This document shows, piece by piece, positions 28,201-34,902 of a stretch of DNA of 64,000 nucleotides (position 1 is the first letter of the stretch; each line of letters opens with the position of its first letter). A program made the translations under genes and the position numbers. The notes beneath the pieces are model-generated. The model was not told the origin of the DNA, made no database searches, and saw only the letters and a list, made by a program, of their open reading frames with translations. Where the stretch lies: the NCBI GenBank assembly GCA_016781505.1, contig JADDQF010000117.1, positions 1 through 64,000 of the forward strand. Direction: 5' to 3'. This stretch comes from a bacterium (GTDB taxonomy: Bacteria; Chloroflexota; Chloroflexia; Chloroflexales; Kallotenuaceae).

Positions 28201-28521
28201 ATCACCGTGCGCGTGTATCGCCGTGACGCGCTGATCCAGGTCGATGTGTCCGACACCGGCGTGGGCATCCCACCCGACGAGCTATCCAAAATGTTTTCGC
28301 GCTTTTTCCGCTCCAATAACTCGCTCAAAGACGAAGTCGGCGGCACAGGCCTGGGCTTGTCGATTGCCAAGTCTTTTGTGGAACTGCACGGCGGCACAAT
28401 GTGGGTCACGAGCGAGCTTAACGTTGGCAGCACGTTTAGCTTTACGCTGCCGATCCAGTACCGCCCACCGCTGGTAGACGGCGTCAGCCACGCTTTGAGC
28501 GAGGTAGTAGATGCGGCCTAA
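22204..28521 (+). CDS. giant sensor histidine kinase with nine GAF domains and a PAS domain
   Basis: A 2105-residue soluble kinase. After about 150 N-terminal residues it has nine GAF domains in series, each about 160-170 residues and each ending in the same pattern (...QAAIAIxNAxLY/LF), at about 155-310, 315-510, 515-690, 695-855, 860-1020, 1025-1195, 1200-1360, 1365-1530 and 1540-1715. A PAS domain (GVLVLDEQDTIVLFNQAA, about 1735-1860) follows. Then come a HisKA dimerisation helix with His1870 in VSHELRTPLTS, and an HATPase_c domain with the N box (LTNLLSNAHKYT), DTGVGIPPDE, F box and GTGLGLSIAKSF. No transmembrane helix is visible. A TTG eight codons earlier also lies in frame and overlaps the response-regulator stop. 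ATG 22204 is my choice. Confidence 0.88.
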   Translation: MPIKLSSPQAGFQAIAALARWLPHAPTAAPAVAACIPALLAAELPGLRLSLALEQQGAWLLHGETSQAAQAWLAHQAVQPLPPVASASASRPAQEQPVHSTVLEPAGELRVALAIWSKAFSPDAFAALAAQIALAFTSLRCTRPGATRSSTRELQALQHVAGELNATLDLDRVFAAVLAEACATTGALYGGIALRQNDDEFRYVQATGPDERGAESLLQGGLSQSARAAVEQNKPIVVLPLEQAAGSPEAHVATIDVPIHYGEQVVGLLTLHSPPATTGVADHVPFIRLLADQAAIAIGNAEHAAEHLRQRELLQQRASVLNEVLEVGHLLRADRALADMLNDIAYGIVNAVGFRSVIINLRDEANPACFVPLAFAGVLPHDVDRLRSEGLSAELVDQLCAAQWRLSSSYLVPASAVDGVAARKLDQLTTPSVPDQHGSSGWQAGDLFITPLKDAAGTLIGLISVAEPFDRRRPTRRSAEAIEIFANQATIAIENVRLYNDSQCRLTEQNALNRIQQSISASLDVRDMLRAVYVGLASALEIDSYYSLIYDQDNPDIGVAVSVDEGEWYIEQISGLYQYRGLHAYLMHTRQPLCFNDLRIEQINLPAEFRVVAFGDNSKRSASWMGVPLIAHDNELIGALSVHSYTPHRFGRKELAFLQAVTHQVAISFQNARLFAERERRLHEVHVVNQLAQALAAPISPEELADVLYTQLHQALHTSSVLLAVHDRKNDLLEFPLVVDQGQRCHIAPMPGGQGVVEHMLRTRQPLLLNDDITAQLKLLNIEDADEGARSFVGTPLLVGNEAVGVIVIRDYERNNAFGQHELTFLQSLALQVASGIEKARLLQEREREINQMHTLNNIGKVSSSTLDLHALFTAMYTELIRYRKIDILMVSVCEPATHTLLQMLTVDNGELQQVDGPRPIPPHSYTDVVMRTGAPLLLRDARTEKALHEIAPVVHGQGVEALSLVCVPLLNTSGQRFGVLSMQSYAASQYDLRDIDFLSNVAHQIALNIQNAALFRQSQEQVKQLASEMERMELINRVSSWAGELLDVQELLQRTVNEMARVTKADQVRLLLLDRARDIGICQAELHDTGSVGRLVVQLTGNPAIEWFDQHRTSLLIPNAVHDPRFAAVHHVWRAENIRDVLIVPLIVNGEIIGSIGLDAQAREETFAARDVATCETIANQVAVAIENARLWQATQQSVRELTTLYDISLKLTTMVDLDAILATLASAAVELEQADLGAIVLLDTAQRVSRFAGRTRCGEQVDPTPFSTNPYILELMHEPKPLVVSGFGDGSRNAWLELAEPMHSGIMVPIVVKSQPVGVLMIAAGEARVWSEREQSLLSILGGQAASAIENASLFTSEQEKRQLADTLREVGLALTSTLDLREVLEMILVQLRRVVPYDSTSMQLLRDDNQLQIIAGCGFDDMRSFDNISFPADSPDHPNHWVIETQRPLIVSNTRVEYPCFYVGPQSDHIRSWMGVPLVYGNQVLGMIALDSRELNFYTDAMADVALMFATQAAQAIAQARLFDQIRQFNVELEHKVADRTAALTAEKERLEAVHAITTTLTASLDIDEIVLKTLELVAGVIGARRGSLLIRDPMREALIYRAVLTEPEGVIATDKPFDLPPGNMVQWTMEHEQGVVIADVCNDERWLNTGPQSNHIRSFIAVPLLAADVPLGVLMLNHSEPGFFNEGHLRLLSTIASEVAIAVHNAELYNFINEQATRLAELLQAQREETGKNRAILESVAEGVLVLDEQDTIVLFNQAASQVLQIADTIIVGQSLRRMAEHGDAAGQMRVLPLYTALVEGIAGARQHSDPINRLLELPGQTIDLTFTPVTTPDGDRLGVAVVLRDITREIESDKAKREFIATVSHELRTPLTSVKGYIDLLLLGTAGPISEMQQSFLQVVKSNADRLNGLVEDLLEISRLENGKLTLNIKPLHIWDLINDIAALLRTETERKRMQLVLEIEPTLPLIEADGKRISQVLTNLLSNAHKYTRDGGEITVRVYRRDALIQVDVSDTGVGIPPDELSKMFSRFFRSNNSLKDEVGGTGLGLSIAKSFVELHGGTMWVTSELNVGSTFSFTLPIQYRPPLVDGVSHALSEVVDAA

Positions 28522-28585
28522 CGTCTTGATCGCCGATATTGGAGCCATACGCTCCACGCAGTTGGTCTTGGTACATGTGGTATGA
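28511..28585 (+). CDS. 24-codon ORF bridging the kinase and hydrolase genes
   Basis: An ATG inside the last codons of the kinase opens a 24-residue frame (MRPNVLIADIGAIRST and eight more hydrophobic residues) that stops with TGA overlapping the ATG of the alpha/beta hydrolase (ATGA). Both ends therefore interlock with neighbours. The hydrolase has no visible ribosome site of its own, so this frame may serve translational coupling. The amino-terminal NVLIADIG resembles the first strand of ASKHA-fold proteins, so a remnant of a longer gene is also possible. No evidence shows that the peptide itself is functional. Confidence 0.3.
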   Translation: MRPNVLIADIGAIRSTQLVLVHVV

Positions 28586-29415
28586 GCGCAATCATTGTCC
28601 AACAACACCTCACACACTACGAAGTTATAGGGCGGGGGCAGCCGGTGCTCTTTTTGCACAGCTGGCTGGGGTCGTGGCGCACCTGGATGCCCACCATGGA
28701 AATGATTGCCGACCGCTACCGCGCGATTGCGCCCGATTTTTGGGGCTTTGGCGACTCAGCTTCCCGCGGCCAGCCCGCTCACATCGACGATTATGTCGAC
28801 CAAATAGTGGGTTTCGTCGACGCGCTTGGCATGCTGCCGCCCCATCTGGTTGGCCATGGGCTAGGTGGCGTTGTGGCGATTCGCGCTGCAAGCGTGCAGC
28901 CGGAACGTTTTGGCAAGGTGCTGGTTACCGGGACACCGGTGCTGGGGCCGCTGTTGCAAACCGTAGTGAAGCCAAGTGGCCTGGGACGCTTGCTCCAGCG
29001 AAGCTCGGGCAACGACCTGTGGATCAAGCTCGTGCGGCAAGTGTCCAACGGCGACGCGGCCTATAACGAAGTGGTCGAAGATATTGCAGCGACCGATCCC
29101 ACAATCCTGCAACACGTGCTCGACGACATGATCACCATCGATCTGCTGCCCGATATCGCGCGCTTGGCGCAGCCGCTCCTGGCAATCTATGGCGGTCGCG
29201 ACCGGGTATTAACCGCCGAGCACGGGCAACAGATCACGGAAACGCACGGCACGTTTCGCCAAGTGTTGACCCTGGAAAAAAGTGGTCACTTTCCGTTCCT
29301 GGATCAGCCGACGCAGTTCAATCGGGCGCTGCTTGAATTTTTAGGCGGCAGCGCGGGCGCGATCGAGCTTAAGGAACTATGGAAGCGCAGGGTGAGCCAG
29401 CGCGAGTTCTTGTAA
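28582..29415 (+). CDS. alpha/beta-hydrolase fold protein lacking the serine nucleophile
   Basis: A 277-residue alpha/beta hydrolase. The fold is clear: LFLHSWLGSW (oxyanion region), DFWGFGDSA, the nucleophile-elbow segment LVGHGLGGVVA, YGGRDRV with Asp207 and KSGHFPFLDQP with His236. In the elbow the consensus GHSxGG reads Gly-His-Gly93-Leu-Gly, so the serine nucleophile is missing while the acid and histidine are kept. The enzyme activity is therefore doubtful; non-catalytic members can be ligand receptors. It lies directly downstream of the kinase through the 24-codon ORF, and a terminator-like hairpin follows, so it is the last gene of that operon. It may be a signalling accessory, by inference. 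Confidence 0.8.
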   Translation: MSAIIVQQHLTHYEVIGRGQPVLFLHSWLGSWRTWMPTMEMIADRYRAIAPDFWGFGDSASRGQPAHIDDYVDQIVGFVDALGMLPPHLVGHGLGGVVAIRAASVQPERFGKVLVTGTPVLGPLLQTVVKPSGLGRLLQRSSGNDLWIKLVRQVSNGDAAYNEVVEDIAATDPTILQHVLDDMITIDLLPDIARLAQPLLAIYGGRDRVLTAEHGQQITETHGTFRQVLTLEKSGHFPFLDQPTQFNRALLEFLGGSAGAIELKELWKRRVSQREFL

Positions 29416-29437
29416 GCAAGCGCCCAACTTCTTCGGG

Positions 29438-29473
29438 CCTCCGATGCAGTTTCAAAACCCGTCGGAGGATTTT
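29438..29473 (+). terminator. terminator of the kinase-hydrolase operon
   Basis: CCTCCGA and TCGGAGG form a perfect 7-base-pair stem with a 17-base loop, followed by ATTTT. It lies 22 bases after the hydrolase stop. Confidence 0.5.
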
Positions 29474-29717
29474 GTCGCTTTCCGTGTAAAGGGGCCTCCA
29501 CAAAGACAAGCATAGGCTAGCACCCGCAAGTCGGTTACTGCTCAACCCCCTCCACGAGATAGTGCTACGCAACGAGGCGCTGTTTGACGCCCACTTGCAA
29601 ATGGGGCATCAAGGCTGCATGATATACGGATGTCACTTGTCCGACGGATGGGGGCCGATGGCGCCGCAGCAAGCGCGGCAAAGCCTGGACTGTGCGTCTA
29701 TGCTCCATACACGTACA

Positions 29718-29734
29718 TTACGTGCGCCACGTAA
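29718..29734 (+). promoter_or_regulatory. inverted repeat, candidate operator of the DNA polymerase gene
   Basis: TTACGTG and CACGTAA flank CGC, a perfect 7-7 palindrome with a three-base spacer, ending 17 bases before ATG 29752. If translation starts at 29752 this is a plausible repressor site or short hairpin. If the GTG at 29692 is used, it lies within the coding frame. Confidence 0.35.
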
Positions 29735-29751
29735 AGGCAGTGCAGCCACCG

Positions 29752-32217
29752 ATGTTGTTGCAAGCGGAGCGCGACAAGCTGATCGACGAGCATCTTTTTG
29801 GCTGGGACCCGACCCCAGGCATCGTATCCGTGTGGGCCGACCGGCTTGGATCGGCCTGGGTCTGGCAGCGCATTGCAGGGCAGGTCCGTTGCACAGAAGA
29901 TGTGTTCTGTCCCTGGCTGCTGGCGACGACCCTGGCCGATCTAGCCCAGCTTGGACCGTCGTTGCAGCCGGAGAACGGGCAAGGAGAGCTTGACGCGGCG
30001 GTAAGCTATCGCGAGTTGGACGGACCGCACGACGGGTATCGCTTCCTGCTGTTGGCACGACCCGGCTTCGCGTTGGAGCGAGCGATCATTGCGGGGGCCA
30101 GCCGGCGCCTCGGCCGGTCCGTTCAGAGTATCCATGACCTGGATGACACCTACTATCGCGTAGGGCCGGTCGAGCAGTACCTGATGGCCAGCGGGCGGGT
30201 GTATTTTCGCGGCCTGGTCTACGCCGATCTGCACCGGCTCCAGTTCGACCTTGAAACAACCGCGCTGGACCCTGAGCAGGGGCGCATCTTCATGATCGCC
30301 GTGCGCGACAGCCACGGGCTGGCCTTGACGCTGGAAGCGCCGACGGCGCGGGATGAAGCGCGTTTGATTCAAGACCTGTGCCGGGTGATTCGGGAGCGCA
30401 ATCCCGACATCATCGAGAACCACAACCTGTTTGGTTTCGATCTGCCATTTTTGCAGCGCCGCGCGGAGTTGTTGGGTGTGCCGCTCGCGCTGCGCCGAGC
30501 CGGCCCCCCTGGCGCACAGGCTCGTCCGGCAGACGTCGAACATTATGGCGATCCGTTTCGCTGGCACAGGAGCAGGCGGCGCTCACGCATGAGCATCCCC
30601 GGACGTGAGCTGATCGATACGCTGGACGCCGTCCGCCGCTATGACTTCGCCGCCCGCGATCTGCCCAGACATCGCTTGAAGGACGTGGCCAAACATTTTG
30701 GGGTAGCCCGGCCGGAGCGGGTTTATCTTGCGGGCGCCGAGGTATTCGCCACGTACCGCACGCAGCCGGAGCGCGTCCGGCAATATGCGCTCGACGACGT
30801 GGCCGAGGTTGATAGCTTATCCCAGCGCCTGCTTGGAGCACCCTTCGCGTTAGCCGGGATGGCGCCCCGCCGTTATGAACGGCTGGCATCGGCAGGCCCG
30901 GCGATGGGCATTTTGGAGCCACTGTTGGTACGGGCGTATGTACGGGCCGGCGCGGCGCTGCCCCGACAACACGCGGCGTCTAGCGACGAACCCGATCCCC
31001 ATGCGGGTGGCGCGCTTCATCTGTATGCGACGGGGATAGCGGAACAGGTCGTCAAGGCGGACGTAGCATCGCTGTACCCGTCGATCATGCGTACCTATCA
31101 GATCGGTCCAGCCTGCGACCGACTGGAGGTGCTGCTCGCGCTGGTTGATCGATTAACGGATCTGCGCCTCCAACACAAGGCTGCAGCCCAGGCTGCACAG
31201 CCGGGGTCGCTCGCGGCAGGTGTCCACACGGCCTACCAAGCAGCCATGAAAATCCTGATCAACTCTGCCTATGGGTATCTCGGGGCAGGCCAAATGGCGC
31301 TGTTTGCGGATCGGCAGGCGGCGGGTGAGGTGACCCGGCGTGGTCGCGAGGTTTTGGACCAGGTGGTGGCGGCGCTGCAAGAACGCGGCATGGCTCTGAT
31401 CGAAGCCGATACCGATGGCGTGTATTTCGCCGTGCCCAGCTCGTGGGATGAGGCCCGGGAACGGGCGCTGGTGGCCGAGATCGGGCAGCGCTTACCGGTG
31501 GGTATTCGCCTTGAGTTCGAAGGGCGCTATCAGGCCATGTTCAGCCACGAGGTTAAGAATTACGCCTTGCTGACCTACGCCGGCGAACTTATCGTGCGGG
31601 GAGTGGCGCTCCACTCAAGCCGGGTTGAGCCCTTCGGGGAGCGCTTTCTGCGCCAAGCATTACGCTGCACACTACGTGGCGATGTTGCCGGCGTACGCGC
31701 TGCCTTTCTTGCAACCGAAGCAGCGTTGCTCAACCAGGAATTGACGGTGGCCGATGTGGCCAGCCGGGTACGATTGTCCAAATCGGCGGAGACGTACGCC
31801 GAAACACGCGCAACTCATCGTGAACAACACTACGAGGCGCTGCTCAACGCCGGGCGCACGACCTGGTCCATGGGTGAGCGGATACGTGTGTATCGGGGCC
31901 AAGACGGTAACGCCGTGTGGCTGCCCGACGAGCACGACGACCACGAGATCGGTGGTAACTGGGCCAGGCGCGATACATCAAATCAGTCCACAAAAGCAGA
32001 GCTGGCCGAGCCGCCAACCGCCGAGCGGCGCGACTATGACGTTGAGCATTATCTGCAGGTGCTCGTCTCTTCCTACGCCAGCCGGCTCCGTAAAGCATTT
32101 GCGCCCGCCGACTTCGATCAACTTTTTCGGCTCGACTTGCAGCGGGGACTGTTCGACCTACCAATTGAGCAGATCCAACCTTTATGGATTCGCTGCGACA
32201 CGCCCTCAGACGGTTAA
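29752..32217 (+). CDS. family B DNA polymerase with 3'-5' exonuclease
   Basis: An 821-residue family B DNA polymerase. The exonuclease motifs are DLETTAL (Asp166, Glu168), NHNLFGFD (Asn223 to Asp230) and Y345-x-x-x-Asp349. The polymerase palm has motif A KADVASLYPS (Asp437), motif B K500-x-x-x-N-S-AYG and motif C ADTDG (Asp553, Asp555). All catalytic acids are present, so both synthesis and proofreading should work. Such enzymes are rare in bacteria other than DNA polymerase II; this one resembles archaeal types and occurs in Chloroflexota. I start at ATG 29752, where family similarity begins (FGWDPTPGIVSVWAD follows 15 residues on); the frame is open to GTG 29692. A replication or repair role is likely, not proven. 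No partner genes lie beside it. Confidence 0.85.
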   Translation: MLLQAERDKLIDEHLFGWDPTPGIVSVWADRLGSAWVWQRIAGQVRCTEDVFCPWLLATTLADLAQLGPSLQPENGQGELDAAVSYRELDGPHDGYRFLLLARPGFALERAIIAGASRRLGRSVQSIHDLDDTYYRVGPVEQYLMASGRVYFRGLVYADLHRLQFDLETTALDPEQGRIFMIAVRDSHGLALTLEAPTARDEARLIQDLCRVIRERNPDIIENHNLFGFDLPFLQRRAELLGVPLALRRAGPPGAQARPADVEHYGDPFRWHRSRRRSRMSIPGRELIDTLDAVRRYDFAARDLPRHRLKDVAKHFGVARPERVYLAGAEVFATYRTQPERVRQYALDDVAEVDSLSQRLLGAPFALAGMAPRRYERLASAGPAMGILEPLLVRAYVRAGAALPRQHAASSDEPDPHAGGALHLYATGIAEQVVKADVASLYPSIMRTYQIGPACDRLEVLLALVDRLTDLRLQHKAAAQAAQPGSLAAGVHTAYQAAMKILINSAYGYLGAGQMALFADRQAAGEVTRRGREVLDQVVAALQERGMALIEADTDGVYFAVPSSWDEARERALVAEIGQRLPVGIRLEFEGRYQAMFSHEVKNYALLTYAGELIVRGVALHSSRVEPFGERFLRQALRCTLRGDVAGVRAAFLATEAALLNQELTVADVASRVRLSKSAETYAETRATHREQHYEALLNAGRTTWSMGERIRVYRGQDGNAVWLPDEHDDHEIGGNWARRDTSNQSTKAELAEPPTAERRDYDVEHYLQVLVSSYASRLRKAFAPADFDQLFRLDLQRGLFDLPIEQIQPLWIRCDTPSDG

Positions 32218-32556
32218 GGAAGCATCGACGCCGGTCCTGAGCTCCCTACCAGCAGCCGCAGCACCTTCGGTTGTTGTACCGGTTGGCTGGCGGCAACCAG
32301 CTACTTGCCAGCCGGTGTACACTGGGCATAATCCCACATTTTGTCGAAGGTCGTGCCTTGTCCACAGCAGCGACTCAGCAACCGGGGTGCGCGCATCTGC
32401 CACCGCGCTGTTTGACCGCGGACGCAACCCGATTGGCAAGAACGTACCTGTGCGCGCCCCTGGCAATGTGCTTGATCGGGGGTGGAGCAGGGAGTATTGG
32501 CAGCATGACGGTCTGAAATAACTCAGGGATTTGACGTGTGACTTGAGGAGGTCGGT
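32218..32556 (+). other. intergenic region before the tandem GNAT gene
   Basis: About 340 bases without a supported gene. A 9-base-pair stem with two G-U pairs sits at 32283-32315, and a promoter candidate overlaps its end. Confidence 0.45.
32305..32332 (+). promoter_or_regulatory. possible promoter of the tandem GNAT gene
   Basis: TTGCCA, 16 bases, CATAAT. Each hexamer misses consensus by one base. The transcript would have a leader of about 220 bases, which is long. Confidence 0.35.
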
Positions 32557-33636
32557 ATGAGCAACCTGGGCGACAACGTGACTGCATTTGATCCACGCGC
32601 AGCCAGCCAGCACCACTACGCGGCACTCGCGGAGTTTGACAATCGACTACGGGCAGAGCGCTTGCCGGACGATCCGCCCACGCCGCAGGCGGAACTGATC
32701 GTTCGCTGGCAGCATACGCCGCCGTTTGTTGACGTTTCCGCGTGGTCGATCTGGGATGCCGCCGGCACCACGATCATCGCTCATGGCGATGTCAGCTTTT
32801 TGCATACCGAGGAAAACAAGCATGTGGTGTGGTTTAACATTCAGGTGGCGCCGGAGTGGCGGCGTCAAGGCTTGGGACGGCGTTTGCTTGCCACGTTGGT
32901 GCAAGTACCGCAACGTGAGCAGCGCCGACTGATGACCACGGAAACGACGGATCAAGTTCCGGCCGGCGCAGCGTTCATGGAACGGCTGGGAGCGAAACGA
33001 GGCATTGCAGCACATACCAACCAACTCATCCTCGCTGACCTAGACCGCAACCTCCTGCGTCAATGGCAGGAGCGCGCGGGGGAACGAGCGGCGGGCTTTG
33101 AGCTTGGCCTGTGGGTAGGCCCGTACCCCGCAGAGCATCTGGCGGCAGTGGTTAGTCTCCACGAGGTAATGAATACCGAGCCACGCGACGATCTCGACGT
33201 CGAGGATTTTCACGTGACGCCGGAACATATTCGTCAGATGGAGCAGTCGATGGTAGCTTCGGGAACCGAACGTTGGACCATGTATGCGCGTGAGCGGGCG
33301 ACAGGAGCGTTCGTCGGCTTCACCGAAGTCTTTTGGAACGCCAACCGGGCCGCTTTGCTGTTTCAAGGCGCCACCGCCGTCGCGCCACCCTATCGTGGCC
33401 GCGGTTTAGGGCGTTGGCTCAAAGCAGCCATGCTGGAAAAAGTGCTACAGGAGCGCCCGATGGTCCGCTTTGTGCGTACGGGCAACGCCGATTCCAACGA
33501 TCCGATGCTGCATATCAACCATGCGCTTGGCTACAAGCCGTTTATGTCGGAGTGCGTGTGGCAAGTTGAGACCGCCCAGGTTGCGCACTACCTAAGCGAG
33601 GCAATGGCTGAGCTGCCGAGCCAAGCGACGAGCTAG
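32557..33636 (+). CDS. tandem GNAT acetyltransferase
   Basis: A 359-residue protein made of two GNAT folds. In the first (about 30-160) the acetyl-CoA loop is VAPEWRRQGLGRRLL, a Q/RxxGxG/A pattern. In the second (about 185-345) it is VAPPYRGRGLGRWLK, with N-x-x-N-D-P-M-LHINHALGY downstream. Both P-loops look complete, so both halves may bind acetyl-CoA. Such duplicated GNATs often acylate small-molecule amines or peptides; no substrate can be named. GAGGAGGT precedes the ATG at ideal spacing. It is convergent with the ABC-transporter operon. Confidence 0.82.
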   Translation: MSNLGDNVTAFDPRAASQHHYAALAEFDNRLRAERLPDDPPTPQAELIVRWQHTPPFVDVSAWSIWDAAGTTIIAHGDVSFLHTEENKHVVWFNIQVAPEWRRQGLGRRLLATLVQVPQREQRRLMTTETTDQVPAGAAFMERLGAKRGIAAHTNQLILADLDRNLLRQWQERAGERAAGFELGLWVGPYPAEHLAAVVSLHEVMNTEPRDDLDVEDFHVTPEHIRQMEQSMVASGTERWTMYARERATGAFVGFTEVFWNANRAALLFQGATAVAPPYRGRGLGRWLKAAMLEKVLQERPMVRFVRTGNADSNDPMLHINHALGYKPFMSECVWQVETAQVAHYLSEAMAELPSQATS

Positions 33637-33715
33637 CGCGGTCATGCGACAACTGGTGCATTGCGCGGCAAATGTAAAGCAATCGCAGGTCGTCGCGGTA
33701 CGAGCAGCCAAATCA

Positions 33716-33754
33716 AAAGGAGCTGAGACGCCCCCGCAGCATCTCAACTCCTTT
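33716..33754. terminator. bidirectional terminator between GNAT and ABC transporter genes
   Basis: AAAGGAG-C-TGAGA pairs with TCTCA-A-CTCCTTT, 12 pairs with one mismatch, and a 13-base loop. On the minus strand the stem is followed by TTTTGATTT, so it best ends the transporter operon; it can also stop GNAT read-through. Confidence 0.65.
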
Positions 33755-33870
33755 CGTAGAAAAATATACGAAACCACATGCAAAATGGATGCCTTGTTTG
33801 CAGGGGAATTTTCAGGGTCTACGATCAAACGAAGCTGATTGATCTACCGTCACAAGGAACTGCCCAGCAA

Positions 33871-34887
33871 CTAGCGCTTCAATCGTGGATCGAGCGCATC
33901 CCGCAGACCATCTCCCAGCAGGTTGAAGCCAAGCACGGTGATAATGATCGCCAAACCAGGAAAGGCCGGATACCACCACTTGCCCTGAACCACATAGTCG
34001 CGGGCACCGGCCAGCATCGTGCCCCACTCAGGCCGCGGAGGTTGAGCGCCGAGGCCCAGAAAGCCGAGCGCCGCCACACTGATGATCGCGGTTGCCATGG
34101 TCAGAGTGGCCTGAACCAGCAAGGGCGCCAAGCTATTTGGCAGAATATGGCGGAACAAGATGCGATTTCCCGTTACCCCGGTCGCGCGCGCTGCGGTGAC
34201 AAACTCCTGGTTGCGCAGGGCAATCACGGTCGCGCGGGTAATGCGGCCAAAGATCGGAATTTCCACGATGCCAACCGCAATCATGGCGTTGAAGAGCTGC
34301 TGATCCAGCACGCGGCCGATACCAGGAACGGTGGCTAAGGAATTAAAGATGCGGGTCGAGAAGGTGTCGGGGCCGCTCGCGGCCGTGGTAATCGCGATGG
34401 CCAGCAGGATGCTGGGAAAGGAGAGCATGATGTCCATGATCCCGACCGCAACATTGTCGACCCAGCCACCAACATAGCCCGCGACCATGCCCAGCAGCGC
34501 CCCAAAGAAGACGGCGAAGGCGACCGAGAAGATGCCGACCGTCAGCGAGATCGGCGCGCCATGCAGCACGCGCACAAACAAGTTGCGGCCAAGCTCGTCC
34601 GTACCAAACGGATACGACCAGGTATCGACCTTAAGCCGCTGCTGCGTCGGCTGATCCATCAGCATCGAGGGCGGCTGGAGGCGCAGGCGCAAGTTTCGGT
34701 CACGCGCCGGATTGTACGGCAGCAGCAGATTGATAAAGAGCGCCAGCAGAATCAGCAGCACCGTCATCGCTAAGCCAATGCGACCCGCGCTGCTGTCAAT
34801 CAGCCGCCGCCAAGCATCGCCCCATAAGCTGCGCTGTGGTCGCTCGGTCTCCACCCGCCGCGGTGCCGTTTGGGTCACTGCCGCCAT
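33871..34887 (-). CDS. peptide/nickel-type ABC transporter permease (DppC-like)
   Basis: A 338-residue inner-membrane permease. A long N-terminus precedes the first hydrophobic helix (IGLAMTVLLILLALFINLLL). The family FGTDELGRNLFVRVLHGAPISL segment and the ATPase-contact EAA loop in the RATGVTGNRILFRHILPNSLAPLLV region are visible. It pairs with the DppB-like permease 15 bases upstream and the binding protein beyond it. The ATPase subunits that energise such importers are not in this operon. The final residues (LLGDGLRDALDPRLKR) are typical of DppC proteins. Confidence 0.88.
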   Translation of the reverse strand: MAAVTQTAPRRVETERPQRSLWGDAWRRLIDSSAGRIGLAMTVLLILLALFINLLLPYNPARDRNLRLRLQPPSMLMDQPTQQRLKVDTWSYPFGTDELGRNLFVRVLHGAPISLTVGIFSVAFAVFFGALLGMVAGYVGGWVDNVAVGIMDIMLSFPSILLAIAITTAASGPDTFSTRIFNSLATVPGIGRVLDQQLFNAMIAVGIVEIPIFGRITRATVIALRNQEFVTAARATGVTGNRILFRHILPNSLAPLLVQATLTMATAIISVAALGFLGLGAQPPRPEWGTMLAGARDYVVQGKWWYPAFPGLAIIITVLGFNLLGDGLRDALDPRLKR

Positions 34888-34902
34888 ACGTCCTCCTAGT
34901 GC

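Larger units (their letters stand above)
29416..29751 (+). other. region between hydrolase and DNA polymerase genes
   Basis: About 335 bases without a supported gene. It contains the terminator above and an inverted repeat at 29718-29734 just before the polymerase start. I see no clear promoter. Confidence 0.5.
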
